From the NCBI RefSeq assembly GCF_001653235.2, contig NC_035795.1, positions 1,922,001 through 1,986,000 on the forward strand: a DNA stretch of 64,000 bases, given 5' to 3'. This document shows, piece by piece, positions 51,001 through 62,541 of this stretch; within the stretch, counting starts at the first letter, position 1, and every line of letters begins with the position of its first letter. The position numbers and the translations under genes were made by a program. The DNA comes from Pochonia chlamydosporia 170 (taxonomy: Eukaryota > Ascomycota > Sordariomycetes > Hypocreales > Clavicipitaceae). Under the pieces are notes generated by a model that was given only the letters and a program-made list of their open reading frames with translations, was not told the DNA's origin and searched no databases.

Positions 51001-54000
51001 CATCATGTCTGGAGAGACGGTATCCTCGCTGAACCAAACCATACCGCATCGACTGACAGTAGCGAGTGTAGCATACTTCAATGTCTCGACTTCGAACATG
51101 ATTCGGACATTGGGTGGCAGGTTCAGACGCTCACCATTGGGCAGTGTAAGAAGCTTGTTATCGTCGAGCACACTGTTCAAATTCTCCACCCACTCAGGAT
51201 CAACGTCACCATCAAAGACGATCCAGTGACGCTTGGAATCTTCGCCACGGAGGTTGTCGACAATCTTGCGGAGGATGCTGGTAAAAAGACCATCTGTCCA
51301 TTCACGTGTGGTGGCATCCAAATTACCGTACAGGGCCTCTTTGGACATGACCTTGGAGTCAATGACGTGTGAGACGCCCTCAATTCCTTCAACCTTTTGG
51401 AGAGCATCGAGCAGGAGTCTCCAAGCAGTAGACTTGCCAGTACCTGAATTACCAACCATCATGACACCGTGATGGATCTTCTGAATTTGATATAGCTGCA
51501 ACACCTTGGTCATCCACAAATCAGTCACGACAAGGTGACGCTCTGCGGCCAGAGTTCGGATAGCTTCCTCCAATTCATGCAGATTGGCGGGAACGTACTC
51601 GATGCCCGGGAAACAATCCTTTTCAATCGCTGTTAGGATGTCGACATCGGATTTAATCAGCTTAGGAGCAATAGTCTCTCGAATACTCTGGACAATAATC
51701 TCAGGCTCGACGACGACATCGGAGCCAAGGTTGCCATCAGTCAAGCGAGCCCGTTTGAGACCACCAGAGCTAACCAAGACACTCTTCAACGCACGCAAAC
51801 CAAAGTCGTAGTGTGCCTGCTTAGAGAGCCTCCCCGAGCATTGGTCGAAGAAGGGCACAGTCTGCTTGGACAACTGCTTCGCCTGGTTGAAACCTTGTGA
51901 GTAAAGCATAACTTCCGCGATCAACTCCTTGTCTGGTTTGGACATAGCCACACTGCGGAACAACTTCTTCAAATTGTCGGGCAAGTTGGACCGGCCAGCG
52001 TAGCCTGGATTCATGGTGATAAAGATGCCAGTGTTTTCATTGACGCTCAGCTGGCGGCCGACCAATTCAATCTGCGACTTGCTGTCTTCAGCGCCTTGCT
52101 TCAATCCAAGTTGAATGTTCTGGATCTGCTGCGATACGGCAGAGAGGATTCTCTCTTCCAGACGATTGAACTCGTCGAAACAACCCCACGCTCCCACTTG
52201 GCAAATACCCAAGAAAATGCGGCCCATTGCTTGGAAGTCGAAAGTGTCATCACAGCAGAAGACTAGGGTGAACCTGCCAAGTTGAAGACCAAGGGCCTTT
52301 ACAGATTCAGTTTTGCCTGTTCCGGCAGGACCGTATGGTGAACCACCAAGGCGCTGGCACAAGGCTTGTGTCAGAGTGAGGAAACATCGGTCAGTAAGTG
52401 GTGTTCGAACAAGACGATCAGGGACACCAAGGTATTCAAAACCGTAGTTGAGCCTGGCGTTGGCCATCATGACGTAAAGGCGGTCTAGGAAGTTGCCGTT
52501 AGGAGTATAAACATATCTCATTTGCAGTTGCCAGAGATAGTGACTGGGAGAGTCCGCATTGTTCTTGATGAGCTTCTCAATAACATCGCGCTGGTGGACA
52601 CATTCGGTGATCATCTGCTCACACTTCTTTCGCAAGATGACCTCCAAGTCACCCAGCACGGTCTCGGCAAGCACTCGTAGCACCTGAACTTCTCTCTCAA
52701 ACAAGGTCTGCAATGTTCGTCCGCCGTCAGCCAGGGACTTGTCCACTGCAGTTGTCCATGCAACTTGCGTAGCAAGAACAACTATTTGGCTAGGGAACGC
52801 GTCCATAAAAGCATTCAGAGCGGCGCCGTCAATGGTTTCAGACTCGAAGATCGGTGTGTACTGGTCCACGGCTTCGGCGAGCAACTCGGCGAGAGTTGAC
52901 TTCATGCCTCCTTCAAGAAGAGCCAGCCAGTCATTGATGCGAGGTGTCTTTGCCAGTGAAATTTCCTTTTTGAGGTAGACAGTTTCGCCTTCTTTGGAAG
53001 TGAAGGCAGAAATTATAGTCTCATCGTCGCCCATCTTGAGACCAGACAGACCAGCAAACATCTTTTTGAAGTGCTTAGCAATGCGTAGCGTGTCATTGCT
53101 GTTACCAATCATTTCAAGGAGGTCCTCGTCACCGACGAAGTAGAATCTGGGGAATGACACTCGTTCCTTTTCCAAATATTCACCCAAAGCCTTCTGGATC
53201 TTATTCAGCATTTCTGCTAGTCTCTCCAGGGACTTCTGGGCATTGGGAATGTTAAGGACGTCCAAGACATACGGGGTCTTGTTGGCCTTTTTCATGACGG
53301 CCAAGAATTCGCTGTTGATGTTCTGAAAACGGCCAGACTCGATGGGGAGAAGATGTTTGATATCCGCGTTGCCAGTGAAAACACCTTCGAGATACACCCA
53401 CTGGCGCTGAACATCGATCCACACGTCAAAGAGCACATGTACTCGGTTTAGTTTGTCTTCCCAGGAAACGGCTTCCTCTTCAAACTCCTTGTAGTAGGGC
53501 GAATGCTTCATAGCTTGCAGCGAGTTCAAGTTTTCGCTGCACTTGGCAAAGAGGTCGTCCCAACCGCGAATCAAACGGCATTTGTTCTGATAATTGACCA
53601 TGTCCAGAGCATAGTTCTGCCAAGTTTCGCGAACTTGTTTTAAGAATTCCTCGAGTGCCATTTCTCCCTGTGCCTGGGCGATAATATCTTTGACAATGGC
53701 TTCGGTAGCCACAAGGTTGAGGTCCCAGACATCACCCAGTGTCATTGAGCTGGGAGAGAAACGCTTCTGAGGCTGAATTTGCTTGTAGATCTTGTGCCAG
53801 TGGCGCTCCCGAATGGCATCTGACTTGAGGTCTGACAAGATGGGGTTGACTTTCAGGAACCCACGAAGCACAGACTGAACATGCTCAAAGGCGGCATATT
53901 GTCTCATTCTACTGGGCATTTCCTTGGTGCTTTTGATAAGATCATCAACTTTGGAGCGAATCTTACGAGGCTGGACAGCAGTCCAGAGAATCTCTCGAGT

Positions 54001-57000
54001 CTCATTTAAGCTGGACCAAATCGTAGTCAAGTTGGACCAAACGGACTGGAAGTCGCGGACTTCCTCAAGCGTGGCGTCGAGTGAGCTGTCGCCGCTAACA
54101 TGGATATCAAGCGCCTCCTTGGCTTTGACAACTTGCTGGAAGTCTTCCTGTAAACTGGCAATTCTGATTTCGAACGAACTTAGAGTGGCCGATGCCTCGT
54201 CAGGCTGTATAGTGCCGGAGACGGGCTTCTCCTCATTCCATTGAGCTATGATCTCGGCAATGCGTTCGTTGACCAACTTATCCTGAGCAACAATGTTGGC
54301 TCGCATGGCGTCGGATTGCTCCTCCATGATGCGCGACTTCTTCTCGAGGATCTCTTTAAGCGCCTCCCACTGGCTGTCAATCTGCTCAATGTGAAGCCAA
54401 TCATTAGGGAAGTGGTATCGCTGTCGCACCAGAGTCGACTGCCCCTGGCGAAACATGTCAATCTCAGGTGCCCAGAGCTTAACATTGCGTTTGCAGCTCT
54501 GAACAGCTGTAATGAATTGGACGGCTTGGGCGGTGGATGACGTGTCAGAGCTCTGTCCTTCAAGTTGCTTGCGGGCCTTTTCGATATCGGCATTAACGTC
54601 TCGCATGCGGTTGCCAAGACGGCTGGCGAACTTGATCAAGATCTCATGCTGCCACTGGTCGTACTTGGCATTCACTTTTGTCTGCACCTGGTCGTAGTCG
54701 ATGGTGATGTGGCCAAACGATCGACTAACTTCTTGCGTATCAAAGGTGGTGCGAACTTTGCGGATGTCTTGCAAGCACTCAAGCCAGCGAGGCAGGTGGT
54801 CGCCAAGACTATCGTACACCTGCTCTGACTGCAGGTCCCAGAGCGACTGAAATTGAAGCCACTTGTCGACATAGGCCCCAATCTCTCGAAGTTTGTTCTC
54901 GACGGAAATATAGACGCGATGAAGCATATCAGCACACTCGGTAGGCAGGTCGGTGAATCGAGCTTCGTCGGTGACGGTGGTGTTTAGGCTCATCTGATAT
55001 CGTGCGGCCTTGATCTTTCGAAGGTTGCAAACGATGCCCAACCAGTCATGCAAGTGCAAGAACCAGCTCGCTCTCGCATACTCCAGCGGAGGATCGAGGT
55101 AAATGACTTGGTTTCGCATAGCCAACTCAAGCACCAGTCGCTTCATTGTTGGCCCATCTGCTTTATCCTCGTCTCCGCCAGTCTTCTTCCGCCGGCCATC
55201 GTCAGAGACCTCTTCCTCAAATGCAGCAATCCAAGAGGTAATAGCAGCGTGCAGGCGATCTAATAGAGTAGATTGTATCTTCTGATTCAAGTCTCGGACC
55301 CAAAAGTCCAAGTTGACATATTGCTCCAAGTTCAATTGATCGACAGCGGCCTGAATGGTGTTCAAACGAGACTGAAAGGCAGAACTGTCATATTCACAGG
55401 TGCTAATGTCCTTGAGCGATTGTTCGACGGTAGCATGGATATGACTGAGAGAGACCGCCTTGCTTTGGAGCACAGATACTGCGGCAGCAAAGCCTCGAAT
55501 AAACATGCCGTGCTTGCTCTCATTGTTCTTGGAGAGAGCAAATTCAGTGCCTCCTGGAAGCATGGGACGAGGTTGCCGTTGGTCAGCGTAGAAGAGCTCG
55601 TGAGAGTTGATGAACGATTCCCAACGTAGAGGAACACCGTCGCCAATAAGTTTGTAAACGTCGTTGCGATAGCCATTGAGCAAGACCGACTCTTCACCCA
55701 TGGTGGAAATTTGTCGCAAGGTCTGGGAAAGAGTTCTGACACTCTCCATCAGGCTAACAGCATAGGGGTACACCCTCTTTGCATCCTTTGATACAGTCGT
55801 CACTGCATGGGGAACAGAATAAGATTGCCAGGTCAAGTTCCTCGTTTCCTTGAACAGAGTGATGATTTGCGGGTCAAAATTTACGGCAAGTTCGAGGATG
55901 CCTCCGGCAGAACGGACTCGAGCAATGTCGAAGAGTTGGCCAGAAATGGAAATCTTGCGTCGGCCAACATCTGTCAGCCAGGCTTCGTAAATTCTCCCCG
56001 TGTCAAGCTTGTGTTTGAAAAGTTCGCTTTCTTCTTGCAGTTTGTGGCCCTCGGCGTGAAGTGTCCAGTCCGGACCCAAAACAGCCTCTACCTTTCTCAT
56101 ATAGCCATCCAACTGAAGTTCAATTTGCCGCGCCCAGATGATTGCTCCAGAGACTGGTGGCAGGTCACGGAGTTGAGCCATAGCGTGAGCCTCCGAGTGG
56201 CCATATTGTTGCTTGAATCGCTCGTGGAGGCCGTTGATGGCTTGTTTGACATGGTCCATGAGCTGGTTTTGATATTCTTGGATGGCACCACGAATCTTTG
56301 GACGAACAAAAAGGGCATTGAACTTGGAAAAGACGCGGAACATTTCGTTGGCAGTCTTTGCCGTTGCGAGTCGGTCTCGAAGTCTGGCGATGATGGAGTT
56401 TTCCACTCGCGTTGTGCGCTCATTGTACAGGTTCTCTGCTCGAACCCATCGTTCCTTGCCTTGCTCCGTAACATCCAACAAGTCGACGTTTTGCAACGCT
56501 TCCCAAGCTTGCTTCACTTCCTCCACGGCATCAACGTCGCCAATCTCTTCTACAACAACGCCATTTGTGCCCGTCGTCTCGGTCACGCCGGGGATTGTAG
56601 CCTTGGGGCCAAGAACGTTGACAATCGTTCGTTGAAGCTGCTCGTGATTGTCACGAAATGTGTCAACGTACTTAATTCGAGATTCGAGTTCCGAGTGCTT
56701 CTTGTTGATCTTGATGGGAATGAACTTTTCGTTACGACGACGGGTGACTTCACGAGCTACGTTTGTGAACTCCTTGACGTTCTCCTCCCAGGTGCGGAAA
56801 ATGCCATCACAGGTGCGCATGAGCGCTTGAAATTGTTGGTAATCGAGATTCACCAGTTCGGTGCCAGGAAGAAGCCGATGAAGAACGTCGTCGAGGTCCG
56901 CAGAGATTGCTTCGACCAGCGGCAGAGCTCGGCGAATTGGATAGGGGCAAATCCTCAGCTTCTTATTCAGATGGCTGAAGATCTGGGAAACGGCTTCTTG

Positions 57001-58263
57001 GACTTTGGGCAATGAGGTAGCAGACAACAACTCATCCAAGGGGAAATCTCGCATAAGCTGGTTGTATTTTTGCACCTTATCCATTGCCTCCTTCAACCCC
57101 GTATCAGCAGTAAAGCTGACAGTGGCCTGAAATCGCTTGGCATGCTTGAGAATCTCAAGTGTCAGGAGAACACCTTCGCTCCGCAGCTGACCCTCGATGC
57201 CCTCCAAAGCTGACTCCATGGATAGCCAAAAGTTTACCTCCTGGCTGGCAGTGCTGAACTCCTGGTTGGCGTTTGAGGAAGGGTCCTTGGTCATCTTGGT
57301 AATGCCCTGAATGGATTTGATCCAAGTGTTCACGTTGGCCTGCAACCGGTTCAGAAACGAACTGTCCTGCAACAGATTTTGTGGAATCGCATCGATGGAT
57401 GGTCGGCCGTGGCGGGCTTCAGCCTCGTCGAGAACATTTTGGACAATGGAGTGAAACGTCAGGGATATCTCGGGGATGTCGACGTTCTGTTGCAGATGGA
57501 GCAAACTCAATTCCAGGTCATTAAGTCTCTTCTTCGTAACCGGAATACCCGTCTTCGCATCGACATCGGAGCGACCTCTAGATCCGTTGGCCAGTTGCTG
57601 ACTCTTTGTATTGGCATCGAAATAAGGAACCAAAGCATGGTGGACTTGAGAATGAAGAACCTCCCACGGGGAGAGTGAAGCGCCTTGCTCTCCCACAGCG
57701 GCATTAAGGGAGGCAGGACCAGGCAGATTAGTAATAAATATTTGAGATGTAAGGGGTCGGGTCGGATCGATAGGTTGTGGTGTCTTTAACAAAACGAGAG
57801 ACGCAACGGTTGTGGCGGAGGAAGATATCTCGGTGGAAAGAGTGTAATAAAACGATGACGGGACTGTTCCGGCGGCGACGAAGAATCACCTCAGATTAGC
57901 AAACATCCTGCAATAACCTCACGCTGACCAAGAAGCCTGAACTCATCATAATCACTCACCAGCGGTATCTGTCCCGTTCTCGACAGCAGAAGAATGCGCA
58001 ATATCCTTCTGGATATACAGCACATTCTGGGTATCATTCGCAAAACGTGTGCAGCGCGAAACAGTCTCGGAATACCGGCTCTTATGCAACAAATTCCCAG
58101 GCTGCTCGAGATCCTCCCGCGTAGCGCCGAGAGCTACCTGACAAACGGCAGCAAGATGCTCAACCACCCGTTCCGGCTCGATGGTTGGAAAAGCAGGAGC
58201 TGGCGCGCTTCCCCCGTTGGCCAAAACCGCAGGGTTCGGCACCGGAGGAGACGACACCTCCAT
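45058..58263 (-). CDS. dyn1: Cytoplasmic dynein heavy chain
   Basis: Motor subunit of cytoplasmic dynein (Aspergillus nudA, Neurospora ro-1), moving nuclei and vesicles to microtubule minus ends. Three exons, 58263-57960, 57863-45559 and 45498-45058, give 4349 residues, full length. N-terminal tail and linker are followed by AAA modules: AAA1 P-loop [10 protein letters not shown] (about 1944) with FDEFNRL, AAA2 [10 protein letters not shown] (about 2235), AAA3 GPPGSGKTM (about 2602) with FCDEINLP, and AAA4 GVSGSGKTT (about 2945) with IMDESNV. The stalk coiled coil (about 3200-3300 and 3420-3500) brackets the microtubule-binding domain around [18 protein letters not shown]2 lacks a Walker B Glu (FDGDVDPEW), normal for dynein. 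Initiation at 58272 would add three residues. The start exon joins at [17 protein letters not shown]. The long open frames on the opposite strand are shadows. Confidence 0.97.
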
Positions 58264-58678
58264 AGCCGGCAAAATCAGTGTGTGCAGAAATAATCTTGTC
58301 GGTTACAAGCAACGAGTCATCTCCGGAAAATCAAGTGCTTTATCGGCTCACGTTGAGTCGGGAGAAGGATGGATAGCCGTCCGAAAGGTTGATGGGTGAT
58401 GGCGACCAGAAATTAAGTTCGGATTTCAGGGGTGTGTGACGTGGGAGGTAGACCAGACTTATTTGATGGGGTACAACATCCGCACAGGGCAGGCAAATGA
58501 TGTCTCGTGAGAACAAAGATCGGTTCGTAGGACCGTGTTTATGAGAGGTCGCGTGGTCGATATCGAGATGGTAGTCAAATCAAAGAAGACGGCTTGCAGA
58601 TGTTTGATGTTGAGAATTGTCTGTTCGGGCAAGTCAACACTCTTCTGGCAAGGTTCAGGTACGGATGCTCCCTACTTG

Positions 58679-58689
58679 GTACGGAGTAC
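58679..58689. repeat. GTACGGAGTAC word, copy 1
   Basis: Eleven-base word whose exact reverse complement occurs 754 bp downstream. Shorter versions occur at about 6695-6704, 9735-9743 and 10756-10766. Confidence 0.8.
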
Positions 58690-59412
58690 GCAGCTCAGCG
58701 GCACAATTATGCAGTGGAGACCTGCACCAAACAGCCAGTGCCTCTTGGCTTGTCCCCAGGCAAATAGATTTCTGGAGTCAAGAGCACATGTGGGCAAACG
58801 CGACCCAAGGTGGGGTCTCCCAGTCGCGGGTGCGCGACTCCCTTTGCTGTCTGTTCTGGTCTAACCTTCCAATAAGACTTGCCTGGAAGACCATCTGGAG
58901 CCAGATTTGATCCACGCGTAATTCGGCACAATAGCAAGAGCACCACCCAAAGGACCATGGACAGTGGGGGCTTTGCTCATTTTCATCCGTTCTGATTGGC
59001 CCACATTCCTGCGGCTAGTCGCAATCTCTCTGCCTCCAGGGGCGTCAATACAGGGGACTTGGAGGGAACCACAGTGGCGGCCAGCGGCCACAGGGGGCGT
59101 GAGGGAAGCCCAAGCCACTGGCTCCAGCTGGTCGTCTCTGAACATTCCCAAGCAGGACAGCTGCAAGATGCCAGATCGACATCAATTGATCAATTCTCAA
59201 GACTTCCTAGGAGCTATCACTATTAAACCTACATCACACCAGGTGCCTAGCGGAAGTGTCCAGGCGAACCTTGACTTCAGACCGGAACTTTAGCCTGGCA
59301 GTAGGTGCCAGACCAGGAGGCTTCAGGGATGTAAAGAAGCGACGCTGAGCATGTCCCTGAACAAGCAGTCATTCGAAGTTTTCAATGTTATGAAATGCCT
59401 GGTGCTCCGTAA

Positions 59413-59443
59413 CTACCTAGGTAGCTACAAGAGTACTCCGTAC
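59413..59443. repeat. CTACCTAGGTAG palindrome plus inverted GTACTCCGTAC word
   Basis: A 12-bp perfect palindrome (59413-59424) is followed eight bases later by GTACTCCGTAC (59433-59443), the reverse complement of copy 1. Both word types recur separately elsewhere in the window, but only here are they adjacent. Confidence 0.8.
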
Positions 59444-60540
59444 ACGCGGCCCAAATCATGGCCGAAGAAGATCTTTAGCAAGATATGGGCCGTCTCAATC
59501 TAAATCGTTTATATCCATGGTCGTCTACACCAGACGCAAACCGGGGCTCGATCTCTTCCCGTCATTGTGTCACCAAGCACTCGGCATTTGGGTCAACTGG
59601 TCTGTCTACCGGCTACCACCTCCATCCTGTCATCGATACACCCACCCTCAACCGGTGGGGTGACTTTTCAGCCCGTCTCCAACAGGAGATTCATTCATTG
59701 TTATTGGACGAGCGCTATATTCTTCTAAGTAACATTCGCGCCGTGGATTCACAAACTCTAGAACTCAGACTGCTCAAATAGTTGAGCACCAGACATGGAT
59801 TGGAGACGGCTTCTCTTCTCTTTCGTCAACATTGAACCTTTCTGACGTGCTGCCCTGTCGTTTGGTCAGATGCGGCAACACCCGCTAGCTCGGCTGCACA
59901 CTCCGGCAAGGCTGTCCAGTGTGTTGTCCTGACCCGCCTGCCAACATTGAATGCGGTCCATCAGACCAGAGCCTCCTATCGCCTCATCCACACACCTCCA
60001 CGTCGACTGATCCAAAAACCCACTACATCGACACCTTCACATCACACATTCTGCACAAATACGCTTGTGGCGTGTGGCACTTGCTAGTCCTGGCAGATAA
60101 CGTTATGGCTCATCACGCAGATATGAAATTCGTTGGTTTCCGTAACGCGCAAAAATATTGAATTCAACTCTAGACTATCCTCAGAAACATGCAGACGATG
60201 TCAACAAAACCCCAGACAAGCCCGCATTCAACCCTATGCCACCCAAACGACCGCTCCCTTCTCTCCCATCTCCTCCTCCCCTCTTCCAGCCCAAATCTCC
60301 CATTTTCAAACAATCATAGCCTTGGCCACCAAGCTGTGCCAAAAAGACGCAAAGCATACATATTTGCAAACCAACATAAAAGTCAGACTCATCCCGAGAT
60401 TGAAACGCCACTCCAGCCAGCCATATGACCCAATGATCCAAAAAGAGACCTGACTTTCCTTGCGTGTAAAAGGCATGACAAAACCGTGCAATAGCAGCAA
60501 CAACAATAGACCATAGGAAACAGTCGGTGCGGTCCAGATA

Positions 60541-61742
60541 TCAGGCAACTGAATTGCCCCCAATAGCCAAGTTGCCATCTGGTCCTGCCAACCTCTCGCG
60601 TTGAACCATAACCCGCTCATTACATATGTCAATAAACATCTCGAATCGTTTAATAAGTTTTTCCTTTTCCTCCAACTGACTCTTAAGGGCATCGATTTCT
60701 TTTTGCTTCTCCTCTTCAATCTTCTGCAAATCCTCTCGTGCTTTCGCAAGCTCTCTGCGAAGATCCGCTCGGATTCTGTCTTCTGGCGATTGCTGAGGTT
60801 TCGTGTATATCGCCGGTCTGTTTTCTGCCAGCCCTGTCGCCACCTTTTGGGGGTTGCGATTTATAGCCGCTCTCGCGTTGTATATGTCCCTCGGAAGCAG
60901 ATGGCAATCCGGATTTTCGGTTTGCAGAATCTGTAGTGTTTCGGATACGCCTGCCCCTGCGAGATGGTCAGCAGAAGTACTTTTGGTAGAATTTGAACCT
61001 TTTGATGGTTTTTGCGTACCGTTTTCCTTCAACTGCTTGACAGCCGCCACCATCTTGCTGTCAAGTTTCCTTGCAGCAGGATGGTTTGAAGGGCTCTCGC
61101 TGGGGCCGTGATTGTGTTGCAGGTGTGTGGGATCAGGGCGGTAACGGATTGTCCATTGGGTTCGTTGCTCGATAGCAAAAAATCCAAAGGGGCAATCACA
61201 TTTCCTTGAAGATGTCTTGCGCTTGCGAAATTCTGGGCTCACCCTACTGGGTGGCTTTCCAGCACGATCACAAACAAACAGAACCTTTTTGAGACCAGGA
61301 ACCGTTTTCTTGGAGCGACCAATGACAATCGCATAGCCAACAGAGGTACAATAGCGCAAAACAGCTTTTTGTACAGCTTCCAATGTCGGATAGCTTCCTC
61401 CTTCTGGTGGGGGAGACATCATCTCGCCCATCGGCTGGGTAGGAACATAGGAAGGGTCATTTAGGAGCTTCGAGTCGAGGCCATTGACTTCAGACGTGTC
61501 GCCATCTTGATGACCATCAACGTCCATTTCACTGCCTGCATGGTTTCCTTGCTGCTGCGGAACCTGAGCAGCAGGTTGCTGAGGAGAGGCTTGCACCTGA
61601 TTGACTTGCTGCACCTGCTGAACCTGCTGCTGCTGGGGAGGTTGTTGTTGCTGTTGAGACATCTGCTGCTGAGAAATCTGTTGCTGAGGCGGCTGAGAAT
61701 TTGATTGCTGAGGGGTAGACTGAGGAGTCACCTGAGCCTGGG

Positions 61743-61776
<34 letters not shown>

Positions 61777-62541
61777 TTGTTGTTGTTGCTGCTGCGGCGG
61801 TTGTTGAGGTTGCTGCTGCTGCTGCTGCTGCGGAGTTGACTGTTGAGAGCGGCCATGAGGTTGGTGAGGTTGGACGCTCTGGCGTCCCGGATGGCCAGGG
61901 TGGCCTGGATGAGTCTGGTGAGCTTGGTGCGCAGGATGTGCTGGGTGCTGCTGATGCTGCTGATGCTGTTGTTGATGGTGCTGCTGTTGCTGTTGCTGCT
62001 GATGGGATGGGTGGCCGGGATGCTGCTGATGATGCGCTTGCTGTTGAGGGTGAGATTGGTGTTGCTGATGGCTCGGATGCACAGGATGGCCTTGATGTGA
62101 GGCATGCTGCTGCTGGTGTTGGTGGGATAGAATTGGATCATGCTGCACTGATTGACTCATAGATGTTGGAAACATCATAGGCGGCGGATTTGGCTGTGGC
62201 GGCATTTGCTGCCTCGGCGGTGCCGCCCTCTGACGCTGAACACCCAGAGCATTCGGAACATGTGAGTTGGGAGTTCGCGAGGGCGCGTGGCCATTGGGAA
62301 TATTAGGGTTGACCGGCGATGCTGCAAAGAGGTGTGGAGGATATGTTCCTTGAGGAGGTTGTTGCGGCGTGTAACCTTGAGGTTGATACGGTGACGCTGC
62401 ATGAGGGGCAGGCGATTGCTTGTTGGGTTGGTGTTGATGCTGATTCGCATGAGTTGGAGGGAATCCAGCACTTCGCCTGAGGCCAGCTTGCGAGAAGTTC
62501 AAGCCGTGGGCGTTGGAGCCGGGTGGCCCCAGGCTCGACAT
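60541..62541 (-). CDS. Gln-rich protein with FAR1-type DNA-binding domain
   Basis: Single-exon gene of 666 residues. Residues 1 to about 360 are low-complexity, rich in Gln, His and Pro, with pure Gln runs encoded by mixed CAG/CAA codons. From about residue 385 comes a FAR1/WRKY-GCM1-like zinc domain: PTLEAVQKAVLRYCTSVGYA, then VLFVCDRAG, RKCDCPFGFFA and HLQHNHGPS, giving the Cys...Cys...His-x-His metal ligands. This domain derives from Mutator-like transposases, but no transposase core is present, so it looks like a host regulator. A C-terminal coiled coil of about 50 residues (ADLRRELAKAREDLQKIEEE onward) may mediate dimerisation. I infer a nuclear transcription regulator; its targets are unknown. 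MSSLGPPGSN is the first ATG of the open frame. Confidence 0.85.
61735..61835 (-). repeat. CAG/CAA trinucleotide repeat (polyglutamine coding)
   Basis: Two clusters of GCTGCTGTTG-type triplets on the plus strand (61743-61790 and 61815-61832) encode uninterrupted glutamine runs in the FAR1-type protein. The triplet tract is prone to length change between isolates. Confidence 0.9.

Larger units (their letters stand above)
58273..60540. other. Intergenic region, dynein promoter and FAR1-gene 3' flank
   Basis: About 2.3 kb. 58273-58600 is the likely dynein promoter and leader; 60180-60540 is the 3' flank of the Gln-rich gene. Two perfect copies of an 11-bp word in opposite orientations lie here, GTACGGAGTAC at 58679-58689 and GTACTCCGTAC at 59433-59443, along with CTACCTAGGTAG at 59413-59424. 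No gene found; frames of about 100 codons are overlapping and featureless. Confidence 0.55.

Noticed and set aside
55807..57015. 402-codon open frame on the plus strand
   Set aside because: It lies wholly antisense to the conserved dynein heavy chain exon. It is a shadow caused by that gene's codon bias, as are the other plus-strand frames across 45.6-57.7 kb.
61836..62162. Plus-strand 108-codon Gly/Asp/Ala-rich frame
   Set aside because: Antisense of the glutamine/histidine-rich coding repeat; composition is a by-product of the repeat.
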